NCBI GenBank assembly: GCA_038250835.1
Contig: JBBSBY010000001.1
Coordinates: forward strand, 62,001 to 126,000
DNA: 64,000 nucleotides
Origin: JBBSBY01 sp038250835
Lineage (GTDB): Bacteria; Desulfobacterota; Desulfomonilia; Desulfomonilales; Desulfomonilaceae
Direction: 5' to 3'
Shown here: piece by piece, positions 44,862 to 53,918 of the stretch
Position numbering within the stretch: position 1 is the stretch's first letter
Layout: the number at the start of each line of letters is the position of its first letter
Made by a program: the position numbers and the translations under genes
Notes under the pieces: model-generated
Seen by the model: only the letters and a program-made list of their open reading frames with translations
Told to the model about the DNA's origin: nothing
Databases searched by the model: none

Positions 44862-45632
44862 TTACCCCAGCGATTCTTTCATTGATTTCAACCAACCATC
44901 AAGATCGCCTAAGCCGTTACTTATTTTGCTCACTATTGCGCTGCCGACTACCACTCCATCGACGTGGCCTTTAAGCATTGCGGCTTGTTCAGGCGTAGAG
45001 ATACCGAATCCCACGACCAGAGGAAGCTTGGCGCAATCTCTAATTCGGCGGCATCTTTCGGCAAGATCATCAGGCAAAGCGGCCCTGGCGCCGGTAACCC
45101 CAAGAACCGAAACATAGTAGAGAAAACCGGAGCCGTGGGCGTCCAACTGCTTGACTCTTTCCGTGGGGGTTGTGGGCGTAATTAGATTTATCCAGGCCAT
45201 GCCGGCTTCGTCGGTCAAGGGTTTTAACCAGCGCGACTCTTCCATTGGCAGGTCAACAATGAGGACGCCGTTGACCCCCGCTGCTTTAGCCTCGGAGACG
45301 AAGCGCTCAACCCCATATTTGTGGATCGGATTAAAATAGCTGAAGAATACGATCGGCGTTGCGGAATGGCGGCGCAATTCTCGGATCATGCCGAAAGCTT
45401 TGTCCATGCTGACACCGGCTTTAATCGCTCCTGTCGCCGCGGCTTGAATAACAGGCCCGTCCGCTATAGGATCCGAGAACGGGAATCCAAATTCGATTAC
45501 GTCCGCGGAGCACAACTTCTTGAAAACTTTGGTTGATTTATCGATATCGGGATAACCGGCAACTGAGAATGGGACAAACGCGGTTTTGGATTGAGCCTTT
45601 AGCTTATCGAAGGTTTTGGTAATGCTGTTCAC
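44862..45632 (-). CDS. trpA: Tryptophan synthase alpha chain
   Basis: Cleaves indole-3-glycerol phosphate to indole, which passes to TrpB. The 256 residues contain IEFGFPFSDPIADGP with the catalytic Glu and Asp, and GFGISTPEQ in the phosphate-binding part. I start at GTG 45632, which overlaps the trpB stop in GTGA and has GGGGTG six bases upstream. A longer frame from 45704 would run inside trpB. Last gene of the trp operon. Confidence 0.96.
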   Translation of the reverse strand: MNSITKTFDKLKAQSKTAFVPFSVAGYPDIDKSTKVFKKLCSADVIEFGFPFSDPIADGPVIQAAATGAIKAGVSMDKAFGMIRELRRHSATPIVFFSYFNPIHKYGVERFVSEAKAAGVNGVLIVDLPMEESRWLKPLTDEAGMAWINLITPTTPTERVKQLDAHGSGFLYYVSVLGVTGARAALPDDLAERCRRIRDCAKLPLVVGFGISTPEQAAMLKGHVDGVVVGSAIVSKISNGLGDLDGWLKSMKESLG

Positions 45633-46837
45633 TGGCACACCCCAAGGATCCCTTGAATTATAGGCATATCTTTGTCTCCACGACCCGACAAATTGACCAC
45701 ACATATTTCATCCCGCCTCATGCGGGGCAGTTCCTTCACAGCCTGAGCAAGGGCGTGAGATGATTCCAGAGCCGGCATTATGCCTTCCAGACGGTAGAGA
45801 GTGGAAAAAGCCTCAAGGGCCTCTTTATCGTCAATGGAAACATATCGCGCTCTGCCCGAATCCTTAAAGAAGGAGTGCTCCGGCCCTACCCCGGGATAAT
45901 CCAAGCCCGCTGAAACAGAATGGGCCTCCAGCACTTGCCCGCAATCATCCTGCAGCACGTATGACCTTGAACCATGAAAAACGCCCACCTCCCCTGAACA
46001 CAATGTGGCGCCGTGCTTCCCGGAATCAATTCCCAGGCCGCCCGCTTCCACACCTACGAGATCAATGTCATCGTTTATGAACGCCTGAAACATACCCGCG
46101 GCGTTGCTCCCACCGCCTACACACGCGATCACCTTGGCTGGTAGTCGGCCTTCTTTGTGGACTATTTGCCGTCTAGTTTCCTTGCCGATCACCGACTGAA
46201 ATTCCCGCACCATTACGGGATAAGGATGCGGACCTGCAACGGAGCCGATCACGTAAAAAGTGTCTCTCACCGATGCGGCCCAATACCGCATCGCTTCGTT
46301 CATGGCGTCTTTGAGAGTGGATGATCCTGAATTCACGGAAACAACTTCAGCGCCCATTAATCGCATCCTGAATACATTCGGCGCTTGCCTTTCTATATCT
46401 TCGGCGCCCATGAACACCTTGCATTTCATTCCCATGAGAGCCGCGGCCGCTGCCGTTGCGACGCCATGCTGCCCCGCGCCGGTTTCCGCTATAACTTTTC
46501 TTTTGCCCATGTTTTTGGCCAAAAGAATTTGCCCAAGGGTATTGTTGATTTTATGCGCGCCCGTGTGAAGAAGGTCTTCTCGCTTCAAATAAAGCTTGCC
46601 GCCGCCGAGCGCCTGGCTGAATCTTTCAGCATAAAACAACGGCGTTTCCCGGCCCGCGTAATCACGCAATAGTGTATCCAATTCGGCAATAAAAGGCGCG
46701 GAGGACTTGGCCTCTTTGTACGCGGCTTCGAGTTCGGCCAGAGGCGTGATGAGAACTTCCGGAACAAATTTTCCGCCAAATTCTCCAAAGTAGCCGTTAA
46801 CATCGGGAATAACGTCAAATCGCTGAGCGTGCGACAT
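45629..46837 (-). CDS. trpB: Tryptophan synthase beta chain
   Basis: Condenses indole and serine to tryptophan using pyridoxal phosphate. The 402-residue TrpB1-type protein has the cofactor Lys in HTGAHKINN, the phosphate loop GGGSNAAGMF and GYFGEFGGKFVPE at the N-terminus. Its start lies within the last 23 bases of trpF, and its stop overlaps the trpA start, so the last three genes are tightly coupled. Confidence 0.97.
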   Translation of the reverse strand: MSHAQRFDVIPDVNGYFGEFGGKFVPEVLITPLAELEAAYKEAKSSAPFIAELDTLLRDYAGRETPLFYAERFSQALGGGKLYLKREDLLHTGAHKINNTLGQILLAKNMGKRKVIAETGAGQHGVATAAAAALMGMKCKVFMGAEDIERQAPNVFRMRLMGAEVVSVNSGSSTLKDAMNEAMRYWAASVRDTFYVIGSVAGPHPYPVMVREFQSVIGKETRRQIVHKEGRLPAKVIACVGGGSNAAGMFQAFINDDIDLVGVEAGGLGIDSGKHGATLCSGEVGVFHGSRSYVLQDDCGQVLEAHSVSAGLDYPGVGPEHSFFKDSGRARYVSIDDKEALEAFSTLYRLEGIMPALESSHALAQAVKELPRMRRDEICVVNLSGRGDKDMPIIQGILGVCQ

Positions 46838-47444
46838 TGATAAACTCCTTGATCTTCAATGGGGATTTTTTGCCCGGGGCCGATTCCACCCCGGACGACA
46901 CATCCACAGCAAAGGGTTTGATTGTTTGAATGGCTTCGGCCACATTGTCGGCGTTTAAACCGCCTGCCAAAAATATCCGGTGATCCGAATAGCCGGCGTT
47001 ATGCGCCAAAGCCGCATCAAGCGCCTTCCAATCCATCGGGGCGCCGGCGCCACCCCAGAGTTTCGGATTGTAGGCGTCCAAAAGGATGTAGTCTATTGCT
47101 TGACCTGATACGTCCGGAAGGTCGCGATCCGGCGTAAACCTTATGGATTTGATTACCCGCGTGGGGTAACAGCCCATGTTTCCGGCGGATCCATCTCCGT
47201 GAAGCTGAACCAAATTGAGCGCAGCCGTTTTGGCTATGGAAATGACATTCTTAACCGTATCATTAACGAATACGCCAACGGATTGAATTGAACTCGGCAG
47301 TCGTTCAATGATACGGGCGGCGGTGTCAGGCGGCGTATATCTCGGCGACGGCGGATAAAAGACAAAACCAAGGAAATCCGCCCCGGCTTCACAAGCCGCC
47401 AATCCATCATCGATATTGGTAATGCCGCATATTTTGATTTTCAT
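46815..47444 (-). CDS. trpF: Phosphoribosylanthranilate isomerase
   Basis: Isomerises phosphoribosylanthranilate to the carboxyphenylamino-deoxyribulose form. The 209-residue barrel protein starts with MKIKICGIT, Cys7 being the general base, and has the catalytic Asp in LLDAYNP and the phosphate-binding FLAGGLNADN and SSGVES. ATG 47444 lies inside the end of trpC (38-base overlap). Confidence 0.95.
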   Translation of the reverse strand: MKIKICGITNIDDGLAACEAGADFLGFVFYPPSPRYTPPDTAARIIERLPSSIQSVGVFVNDTVKNVISIAKTAALNLVQLHGDGSAGNMGCYPTRVIKSIRFTPDRDLPDVSGQAIDYILLDAYNPKLWGGAGAPMDWKALDAALAHNAGYSDHRIFLAGGLNADNVAEAIQTIKPFAVDVSSGVESAPGKKSPLKIKEFINVARSAI

Positions 47445-48255
47445 AAGCAATGCTCTCAGGCAAGTGATTAGCCGCGCATTTTCCTTTCAATTGGTTAAGT
47501 TTTTCACATGGATTCGATGACCTGACCAGCGTTTCACCAATGAGAAAGGCGGCTACCCCCGCCCCTTGCAAAGCCATTATGTCCCCGTGGGTTTTGATTC
47601 CGCTCTCGGAAACCACGGTATGGTCCGCTGAGGTTATCCGCAACGCCTGGTATGTAGCGTTCAAATCCACTGTAAAGTCATTCAGGTTACGATTGTTCAC
47701 ACCAATGATCTTTGCCCCCGAGGACCAGGCCGCGTAAACGTCCTGGACCGTGTGCGTTTCGACAAGGGGCTCCATTCCAAGGTCTCTACCAAACCCAACG
47801 AGTTCCTCCAGTTTTTCGCCGCCCAAAAGACTGGTTATCAGCAGATAAGAATCCGCGCCCCAGGCTCTAGTTTCTAGTATTTGATAGGTATCCAGAATAA
47901 AGTCCTTACGTAGGATTGGTAGATCGACAACAGCTCGAACCGCTTTAAGATCATCCTCTGAACCCATAAAATGGTCCTCTTCGGTGATTACGGAAATTGC
48001 CGCGGCCCCACCCTGTTTATAGGAAAGAGCGGTCACGCAGGGATTCAGGTTTTCAGCTAAAGAACCTTTTGAGGGAGAAGCTCGTTTAATTTCGGCAATG
48101 ATATTAATGCCCGGACCTCGCAGCGGCGACTCGAAATTCTTTGGCGACGGCGCCGTTGCGATCATCTCCGTTAACTCCGAAGGTGAAACACAAGCTTTGG
48201 CCTGGGCAATCCTTTCGATCTTCTTGTCCACTATGCGTTTCAAAATTCCATTCAT
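47407..48255 (-). CDS. trpC: Indole-3-glycerol phosphate synthase
   Basis: Forms the indole ring from the TrpF product. The 282-residue protein contains the family signature IIAEIKRASPSKG, PILRKDFILD and VNNRNLNDF, with the catalytic Lys and Glu residues in place. It lies three bases after trpGD and overlaps trpF. The C-terminal tail of some fifteen residues lies in the trpF overlap and is not conserved. Confidence 0.96.
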   Translation of the reverse strand: MNGILKRIVDKKIERIAQAKACVSPSELTEMIATAPSPKNFESPLRGPGINIIAEIKRASPSKGSLAENLNPCVTALSYKQGGAAAISVITEEDHFMGSEDDLKAVRAVVDLPILRKDFILDTYQILETRAWGADSYLLITSLLGGEKLEELVGFGRDLGMEPLVETHTVQDVYAAWSSGAKIIGVNNRNLNDFTVDLNATYQALRITSADHTVVSESGIKTHGDIMALQGAGVAAFLIGETLVRSSNPCEKLNQLKGKCAANHLPESIAYENQNMRHYQYR

Positions 48256-48258
48256 GAT

Positions 48259-49947
48259 TTACCCCCTAAATTCTAAAAATTGGGTTAGTTTCTTCAAAGC
48301 GGCCCCTGAATCAACTATCTCAGCCGCAAGCTTAATACCTTCGGTAAAATCATTCGCCTTTTCAGTGACTATTAGAGCCGCCGCAGCGTTCACAAGCGCA
48401 ATGTCACGCCGTGGGCCGAGCTTGCCTTTCAAGACGTCTCTCAAATGCGCCGCGTTTTCCTTTGCGGTCCCTCCGCTGATGTCGGACAGCTCACACTGAG
48501 GCAATCCCAACTGCGAAGAATCCATTATCGTGGTTCGGACCACTCCGTCTTTAAGGCGCGAGATTTTGGTTGGGGCGCAGAGTGAAATTTCATCCAATCC
48601 ATCAAGGCCGTGAACCACCATGGCGCTTTTTATTCCGAGTCCGTTGAGGGCTTCCGCTATCGGCTCCGTTAAAGCTGCGTCGTAAACTCCCAGGAGTTGA
48701 TATGCGGCGCCTGCCGGATTCGTTAGCGGACCAAGGACGTTGAAGATTGTCCTTACGCCGAGCTCTCGACGTGGTCCGGCGGCGTGCTTCATCGCAAGAT
48801 GAAATGACGGGGCAAAAAGAAAACCGAATCCCGTTTCCTGAATACATTGTTCGACCATCGCAGGAGCCGATAATAAGTCCGCTCCCAGCTCTTGAAGCAC
48901 GTCAGCGCTTCCACAGGAGCTTGAAACCGATCGGTTGCCGTGCTTGGCGACAAGCGCCCCCGCACCGGCCAAAATGAAAGCCACGGTTGTGGAGATGTTG
49001 TAAGTGCCTGTTTCATCACCGCCGGTTCCGCAGGTGTCTATCACCGGAGACCCATTATGATTGACATTGAGTTGAACGGCTTTGCTACGCATGACGGCCG
49101 CCGCCCCGGTAATCTCGTCAACCGTTTCACCTTTCATTTTTAAGGCCATTAGGAACGCCCCGATTTGAGCGGGTGTGGCGTTTCCGGACATGATGATGTC
49201 CATTGCCGTTTCCATTTCCGAGCGGCTGAGATCCGACCCTGCGCAAAGATGCTTTATGTAGACTCGGAGCGGTTCGGGATTTTGGTCGACAGGCATGAGC
49301 ATCGGTTCAGATTTTAGAGCCATGCCGAAAATTTCCACCGGGTTGAATGTTTCTTGAGGCCGGCAATCGGTCCTATAGTTCTCAGTTAATTCAAGAAAAT
49401 TGCTGAGGATTTGCTTGCCGTTTTGGGTGAGGATCGATTCAGGATGGAATTGCACGCCGTACACAGGGTAGTCACGATGTTGTACAGCCATGATTTCGCC
49501 TGATTCGGTGGCGCCGATCACTTTAAGGCAATCAGGGACGGAATCAGGGTCAATAATCAAGCTGTGATAACGACAGGCCGTGAACGGCCTGGGCATAAGA
49601 TTGAAAAGCCTGCTTCCATTAAAATGGATTTTGGAGGTCTTGCCGTGCATGAGACGCTCAGCCCGAATGATTTCTGCGCCATAAGCGGCGCCTATGGCTT
49701 GGTGACCAAGGCAGACTCCCAAAATGGGGATACGCGGCCCAAGCTCTTTGATCACATCGAGAGAAATGCCCGCTTCGGTAGGGCGCCCGGGGCCGGGGGA
49801 TATTATTACGGCTTCGGGATTGAGGTCATTTATCTCAGCCACGGAAATGACATTGTTTCGTTTTACGACTACTTCTCGGCCGAGTTCCTGAACATACTGA
49901 GCCAGGTTGTATGTAAACGAATCGTAATTATCTATGATGAAAATCAT
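48259..49947 (-). CDS. trpGD: Fused anthranilate synthase glutamine amidotransferase / phosphoribosyltransferase
   Basis: A 562-residue fusion. Residues 1-190 are the class I glutaminase TrpG (nucleophile Cys79 in GVCLGHQ; His-Pro-Glu in VQFHPES) that supplies ammonia to TrpE. Residues from about 225 are TrpD (DTCGTGGDETGTYN; NRSVSS; GPRREL), which adds phosphoribose to anthranilate. The same fusion is known in E. coli. Its ATG overlaps the trpE stop by four bases. No frameshift at the junction. Confidence 0.97.
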   Translation of the reverse strand: MIFIIDNYDSFTYNLAQYVQELGREVVVKRNNVISVAEINDLNPEAVIISPGPGRPTEAGISLDVIKELGPRIPILGVCLGHQAIGAAYGAEIIRAERLMHGKTSKIHFNGSRLFNLMPRPFTACRYHSLIIDPDSVPDCLKVIGATESGEIMAVQHRDYPVYGVQFHPESILTQNGKQILSNFLELTENYRTDCRPQETFNPVEIFGMALKSEPMLMPVDQNPEPLRVYIKHLCAGSDLSRSEMETAMDIIMSGNATPAQIGAFLMALKMKGETVDEITGAAAVMRSKAVQLNVNHNGSPVIDTCGTGGDETGTYNISTTVAFILAGAGALVAKHGNRSVSSSCGSADVLQELGADLLSAPAMVEQCIQETGFGFLFAPSFHLAMKHAAGPRRELGVRTIFNVLGPLTNPAGAAYQLLGVYDAALTEPIAEALNGLGIKSAMVVHGLDGLDEISLCAPTKISRLKDGVVRTTIMDSSQLGLPQCELSDISGGTAKENAAHLRDVLKGKLGPRRDIALVNAAAALIVTEKANDFTEGIKLAAEIVDSGAALKKLTQFLEFRG

Positions 49948-51431
49948 TTTATTCTCCCCGGCAGATTAGCCGCTATTGCCAATGCCTGCTTCATAGCTTC
50001 AGCTTTTCTTATGGTTTCTTCATATTCACGTTCAGGTATGGAGTCCGCGACAATCCCGGCCCCTGATTGAAAATAGGCTTGATTACCTTTGAGGATTACC
50101 GTTCGTATGGTGATGCCCATGTCCATATCCCCGTTGAAAGCAAAATAGCCCACGCATCCTCCATAGGGCCCCCGGCGCTCCGGCTCCATCTCTTCGATGA
50201 TTTCCATTGCTTTGATTTTAGGAGCGCCGGACAAGGTTCCGGCGGGAAATACGGATTGGACGATCTCAAATGCGTCAATTCCTTCAGCAGGTGTGGCCTT
50301 TACGTTGCTTACCATGTGCATAACATGGGAATATTTTTCAATTGTTTTGAATTCATCCACGACCACGGAGCCGGGCGCGGCTATCCTACCCAGATCATTT
50401 CTGGCGAGGTCCACGAGCATCACGTGCTCCGCGATTTCTTTTTCATCCGCAAGCAAATCCAACGCCAAAGCATTATCACTTTCATCAGTGGCGCCTCTCG
50501 GTCGGGTGCCCGCTATCGGCCTAAGCACGGCTTCGTTGTTTCTTAGTCGGGCCATTGCTTCCGGAGATGAACCGGCTAGGATTTCGTCTCCTATTTTCAG
50601 ATAGAACATATACGGCGCCGGATTAATCGTCCTGAGTCCGCGGTATACATTCAATGGGTCGAAATCTACAGTCCCTTGAAATCGTTGAGATAACACAACT
50701 TGAATAACGTCTCCGGCGGCTATCCTTTCTTTAGCGTTTGAGACCATAGCTTCAAACGAGGTGCGGCTCATGTTTGATTGAAACTGACCCAAAGTTGAAG
50801 TCTTGGCAGGCGATAGTTCGCGCTGAACCTGGGTAAGTTTATATTTGAGACTTTCCAATCGCCGGCGCCCCTCGTCATAGGCGGCGTCTAAGTCGGGAAA
50901 TTCTCGTGGAGCTACTGTGGTAATCAATATGATTTTATTTAAGAGGTTATCGAAGAGGAGCACATCCTTTGTGATCACGAATCCCGCTTCTAAGAATCCG
51001 GGGTCCGCTCTTTTGAGGTCCGGGAGTTTCTCGAAGCCGCGCGCTGCGTCGTACGACATGAAGCCGACCGCGCCCCCGTAGAAACCGGGACAGCCTGGAT
51101 AAACAGCGGGTTTATAATCGCTCATTACCTGTTTCATAAAAGAGGCAATGTTGGTCACGTTATTGAATGTTATCGAGGAGCCGTTTTCTTCAATTGTCGA
51201 TGTCCCATTCTTGATTTTGACGACAAGTCGCGGGTCTGAACCCAAGATCGAGTATCTAGCCCACTTTGTTCCCCCTTCCACACTTTCCAGAAGAAAGGAG
51301 TTTGCCATATCATCTATTTTGGTGAACGCCGATAAGGGAGTGTCGAAGTCCCCCGGCGCCTCGTATGTCATGGGAATGAGGTTTCCCTGTTTGCTTAATG
51401 CTTTAAATGTTGGAAAATCGGGTTTGATCAT
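49944..51431 (-). CDS. trpE: Anthranilate synthase component I
   Basis: Converts chorismate and ammonia to anthranilate, the first step of tryptophan synthesis and usually feedback inhibited. The 495-residue protein has the tryptophan-binding element near LLES (residues 46-50) and the chorismate-binding block (PIAGTRPRGATDE; AGTLSGAPKIKAMEII; GYFAFNGDMDM). ATG 51431 follows GAGGAAAAG. It heads the structural genes trpE-GD-C-F-B-A; the control region lies some 570 bases upstream. Confidence 0.97.
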   Translation of the reverse strand: MIKPDFPTFKALSKQGNLIPMTYEAPGDFDTPLSAFTKIDDMANSFLLESVEGGTKWARYSILGSDPRLVVKIKNGTSTIEENGSSITFNNVTNIASFMKQVMSDYKPAVYPGCPGFYGGAVGFMSYDAARGFEKLPDLKRADPGFLEAGFVITKDVLLFDNLLNKIILITTVAPREFPDLDAAYDEGRRRLESLKYKLTQVQRELSPAKTSTLGQFQSNMSRTSFEAMVSNAKERIAAGDVIQVVLSQRFQGTVDFDPLNVYRGLRTINPAPYMFYLKIGDEILAGSSPEAMARLRNNEAVLRPIAGTRPRGATDESDNALALDLLADEKEIAEHVMLVDLARNDLGRIAAPGSVVVDEFKTIEKYSHVMHMVSNVKATPAEGIDAFEIVQSVFPAGTLSGAPKIKAMEIIEEMEPERRGPYGGCVGYFAFNGDMDMGITIRTVILKGNQAYFQSGAGIVADSIPEREYEETIRKAEAMKQALAIAANLPGRIK

Positions 51432-52005
51432 AAATTCTTTTCCTCAATAAAGGGCTGTAGCCCTTTGGCTTCCGCATGAATACCGCGTGAAAACCGCCCA
51501 GGCGGATTAGTCCTTTAAAACCAGGGCACATAGCACGCTTGTCTGCGCTTAATCTGATTAGCGATAATCTCGGATTGAGGCGAATCGATTCTCCAGGGTT
51601 CCAAGTAAATCGGGAACTTAGTGAGCCGACTTTTGCTTCAGAAACTATCTCGTTAGATCGAAGTAGATTTAAAGATTATACGGCGGAGCTGCGCCAGAGG
51701 CGCCATGAGGAAAGAATTAGAGCGGAGTGCAATTCGCCAAAGAGGGAATTGTCGGCTGCAGGTTCAGAAAGGTTCAAGTTATGCTTGGGGGTATAAATCG
51801 AATATGACTTATCCGATGTTTTCTCAAAAGACACCGTCTCGTTTTGCGACATGGCGTTCACTTTTAAATCCTTGAAGAATGATTTGTGCGATTTACAATC
51901 CATTTTTCTATGAGCATGCCATTTGGAGATTGCCGGCTAATTCCGCAGTCGGCAGGGACGATTTATATAAGCTTTAGGTCAATCAGTATTAATGATTGGA
52001 AAGAA
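51432..52005. other. Long transcribed spacer between trp attenuator and trpE
   Basis: About 570 bases follow the attenuator before trpE. Two hairpins stand near the trpE start: AAAGGGCT (51449-51456) with AGCCCTTT (51459-51466), next to the ribosome binding site, and the smaller CCGCC/GGCGG stem near 51494-51505, followed by four T on the minus strand. A minus-strand frame of 75 codons (51903-51676) and an opposite frame of 85 codons (51539-51796) overlap each other; neither has a convincing ribosome binding site, so I call no gene. Confidence 0.45.
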
Positions 52006-52007
52006 CC

Positions 52008-52039
52008 AAAAAAGCCATGAGCTTATCCGCCCATGGCTT
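52008..52039 (-). terminator. trp operon attenuator
   Basis: On the minus strand AAGCCATG (52039-52032) pairs with CATGGCTT (52019-52012) across a 12-base loop, followed by a run of six T. GTTCGCCTA (52082-52074), which covers the end of the leader peptide gene, can pair over nine bases with TGGGCGGAT (52033-52025) in the loop and the upper part of the stem, giving an antiterminator. This is the classical arrangement of trp attenuation: a ribosome stalled at the Trp codons frees that segment. Confidence 0.75.
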
Positions 52040-52072
52040 GTATTCATCACATTGATCTTTAAAAATTAACCT

Positions 52073-52135
52073 TTAGGCGAACCTCTGCTGTCGTTTTTCT
52101 GAACTGCGCCACCAATTGGTTTTGATTACGAGCAT
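52073..52135 (-). CDS. trpL: trp operon leader peptide
   Basis: A 20-residue frame, ATG 52135 to TAA 52073, with two adjacent Trp codons at positions 8-9 (KTNWWRSS). AGGTGG lies eight bases before the start. It sits between a consensus promoter and a hairpin terminator, and upstream of trpE on the same strand. Its translation should measure charged tRNA-Trp and control read-through at 52008-52039. The peptide itself is presumably without function. Confidence 0.8.
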   Translation of the reverse strand: MLVIKTNWWRSSEKRQQRFA

Positions 52136-52163
52136 ACTTAAACCACCTAAAAAGTTAAAACGA

Positions 52164-52192
52164 AGTCTATACCGCAAACATCGTTATGTCAA
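52164..52192 (-). promoter_or_regulatory. trp operon promoter
   Basis: On the minus strand TTGACA (52192-52187) with TAGACT (52169-52164) at 17 bases, or the overlapping TATAGA (52171-52166) at 15. It begins just after the stop codon of the upstream SCP2 gene. The leader peptide starts about 29 bases after the -10 box. Confidence 0.7.
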
Positions 52193-52197
52193 CAGTT

Positions 52198-52527
52198 TTA
52201 TCCCATAGGGAATATCGATGGTATGCGTTGAGCCGCCATAATGTCCCCTGACGCTCTCAATTTACCGGTCATGAAGGCGGTCATTCCATTTAGTTGACCG
52301 TTGCTCATAGCGATCCAATCGACATCGGCCATGCTCAAGGTCACATTCGGGCTCGGATGAGTTCCCTTATTGACTTCACAGGCGCCATCTTTAATTATGA
52401 CGTTCCACTGCCCGGATTCGGCGCCGGAGATATCGAACTGGTAAACAATGTCTAGTCCGGAAGCGGCGGCAGGATTAAATACTTCGGGCATTTTTTCAAA
52501 AACTTCGTTTACTGAAGTGAAGGCCAT
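52198..52527 (-). CDS. SCP2 sterol-binding domain protein
   Basis: A 109-residue protein consisting of one SCP-2 lipid-transfer domain (GAESGQWNVIIKDGACEV; NVTLSMADVDWIAMSNGQLNGMTAFMTGKLRASGD). In bacteria such proteins bind hydrophobic ligands such as fatty acyl groups; the ligand is unknown here. AAGGAG precedes ATG 52527. Its stop lies directly before the trp promoter, but there is no metabolic link to tryptophan synthesis. Confidence 0.9.
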   Translation of the reverse strand: MAFTSVNEVFEKMPEVFNPAAASGLDIVYQFDISGAESGQWNVIIKDGACEVNKGTHPSPNVTLSMADVDWIAMSNGQLNGMTAFMTGKLRASGDIMAAQRIPSIFPMG

Positions 52528-52754
52528 GGGAACTCCTTTATGGGATAAATTTTATTGTCGTCAAAAACCTGCGTGGGCAGGCGAGTCTAGTCAATCCAAT
52601 TTTTACTACACGAAAATTCGCCATCTGAAAAGCTTTTTATGATTTCGCAATACTCACTGCTTGCCGTTAAACATACGAAGTTTGTCTTTAAACACTTTAC
52701 GCCGGATTCAAGCTGATGAAGCGCCTCTAATTCGCCCAGGATCCAAGCTTGTTC

Positions 52755-53918
52755 CTACTGTCTAATCCTCGAATCTTCCGTCAATTTGATGTCAACGGAA
52801 GCTTCTTTTCCGTCTCGTAGATAGGTGATCTTCACCGTATCTCCAACATTTTTGCCCAAAATTATTGCCTGGAATTCCTCATAATTGGAAATCGGGACTC
52901 CGTCCACGGCGGTGACTACATCGCCACCCAATATCAAAGGTCTTCCGTCTATCACCACCGGTCTGTTACCGTAGTAGGCAATCTGATTACCTCCCTTCAG
53001 ACCGGCTTTGGCGGCGGGGCTGTTTTGGGAGACTTGAAAAATCAGCACTCCCCGAACCTTGCCGATTCCCATGAGCTCAGAAACCCTGGGTTCAAGATCC
53101 ATGTACGACTGAATGCCGATCCACGGGTAAATCATTCGGCCATGTTTGATTATTTGATCTGCAACTTTTCTAGCCTTGTTAATCGGAACGGCCAAACCAA
53201 TACCCATAAACCCGCCGGTTTGACTATATATTGCCGTATTGATGCCCATAACTTCGCCGCGGGAATTGATGAGAGGTCCGCCGGAATTGCCCGGATTTAT
53301 GGCGGCGTCCGTCTGTATCAGACCCATCATTGTTCGTTGACCGATAGTAAGATCTCTATTGAGAGCGCTTAAAAATCCCGCGGTGACAGTATGTTGGAAT
53401 CCGAATGGATTGCCTATGGCAATAGCGCGCTGTCCTACGACTAAGTCATCCGAGTTACCCAAAGGCGCCACCATCATACCGGAAAACGGCTCTACGCGGA
53501 TGACCGCAAGGTCACTGACCGGATCTTTGCCGACGAGTTTGGCTTTTATCTTACGTTCACCCAGGAAAGTGACTTCAAGATCTTCGGCATTGGACACAAC
53601 ATGATTGTTGGTGAGAATATGACCATTGGCGTCGATAACAAAGCCGCTACCTTGACCAACCTGGGGCACAACCTGCATCCAGTAGTTTACGGATAGGCTT
53701 GTGGCGACAATATTGACTACAGCAGGACTAACCGTGCGATAAACGCTGATTACGACCGCTTCCCCGCTCTCGAGCGCTTCATACTTGGACGGCGACGGAG
53801 GCGGAGGAGGAGCGTACACTGTAATGGGTTGTCTGTGATACCAAAGCCCAAAAATGAGACCGGCAAGAAAGATCACTACAAATGTAATAATTACGGACCA
53901 TTTCCTTGAGCCGCTCAT
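52755..53918 (-). CDS. Membrane-anchored HtrA-type serine protease with one PDZ domain
   Basis: A 387-residue protease of the DegS/DegQ (S1C) group. It has an N-terminal anchor helix (about 8-25), a proline-rich linker, the trypsin-like domain with His in TNNHV, Asp in VSDLAV and Ser in GNSGGP, and one C-terminal PDZ domain (VRGVLIFQVSQNSPAAKAGLKGG). ATG 53918 overlaps the stop of the PBP1A gene in ATGA, so both are translated together. It should act in periplasmic protein quality control or envelope stress signalling. Confidence 0.93.
   Translation of the reverse strand: MSGSRKWSVIITFVVIFLAGLIFGLWYHRQPITVYAPPPPPSPSKYEALESGEAVVISVYRTVSPAVVNIVATSLSVNYWMQVVPQVGQGSGFVIDANGHILTNNHVVSNAEDLEVTFLGERKIKAKLVGKDPVSDLAVIRVEPFSGMMVAPLGNSDDLVVGQRAIAIGNPFGFQHTVTAGFLSALNRDLTIGQRTMMGLIQTDAAINPGNSGGPLINSRGEVMGINTAIYSQTGGFMGIGLAVPINKARKVADQIIKHGRMIYPWIGIQSYMDLEPRVSELMGIGKVRGVLIFQVSQNSPAAKAGLKGGNQIAYYGNRPVVIDGRPLILGGDVVTAVDGVPISNYEEFQAIILGKNVGDTVKITYLRDGKEASVDIKLTEDSRIRQ

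Noticed and set aside
48259..49947. trpG-trpD fusion as an assembly artefact
   Set aside because: The frame is continuous through a normal linker, and the same fusion is well known in enterobacteria.
51539..51903. Overlapping frames of 85 codons (plus) and 75 codons (minus) upstream of trpE
   Set aside because: They cover each other, neither has a good ribosome binding site, and the region is most likely untranslated trp leader.
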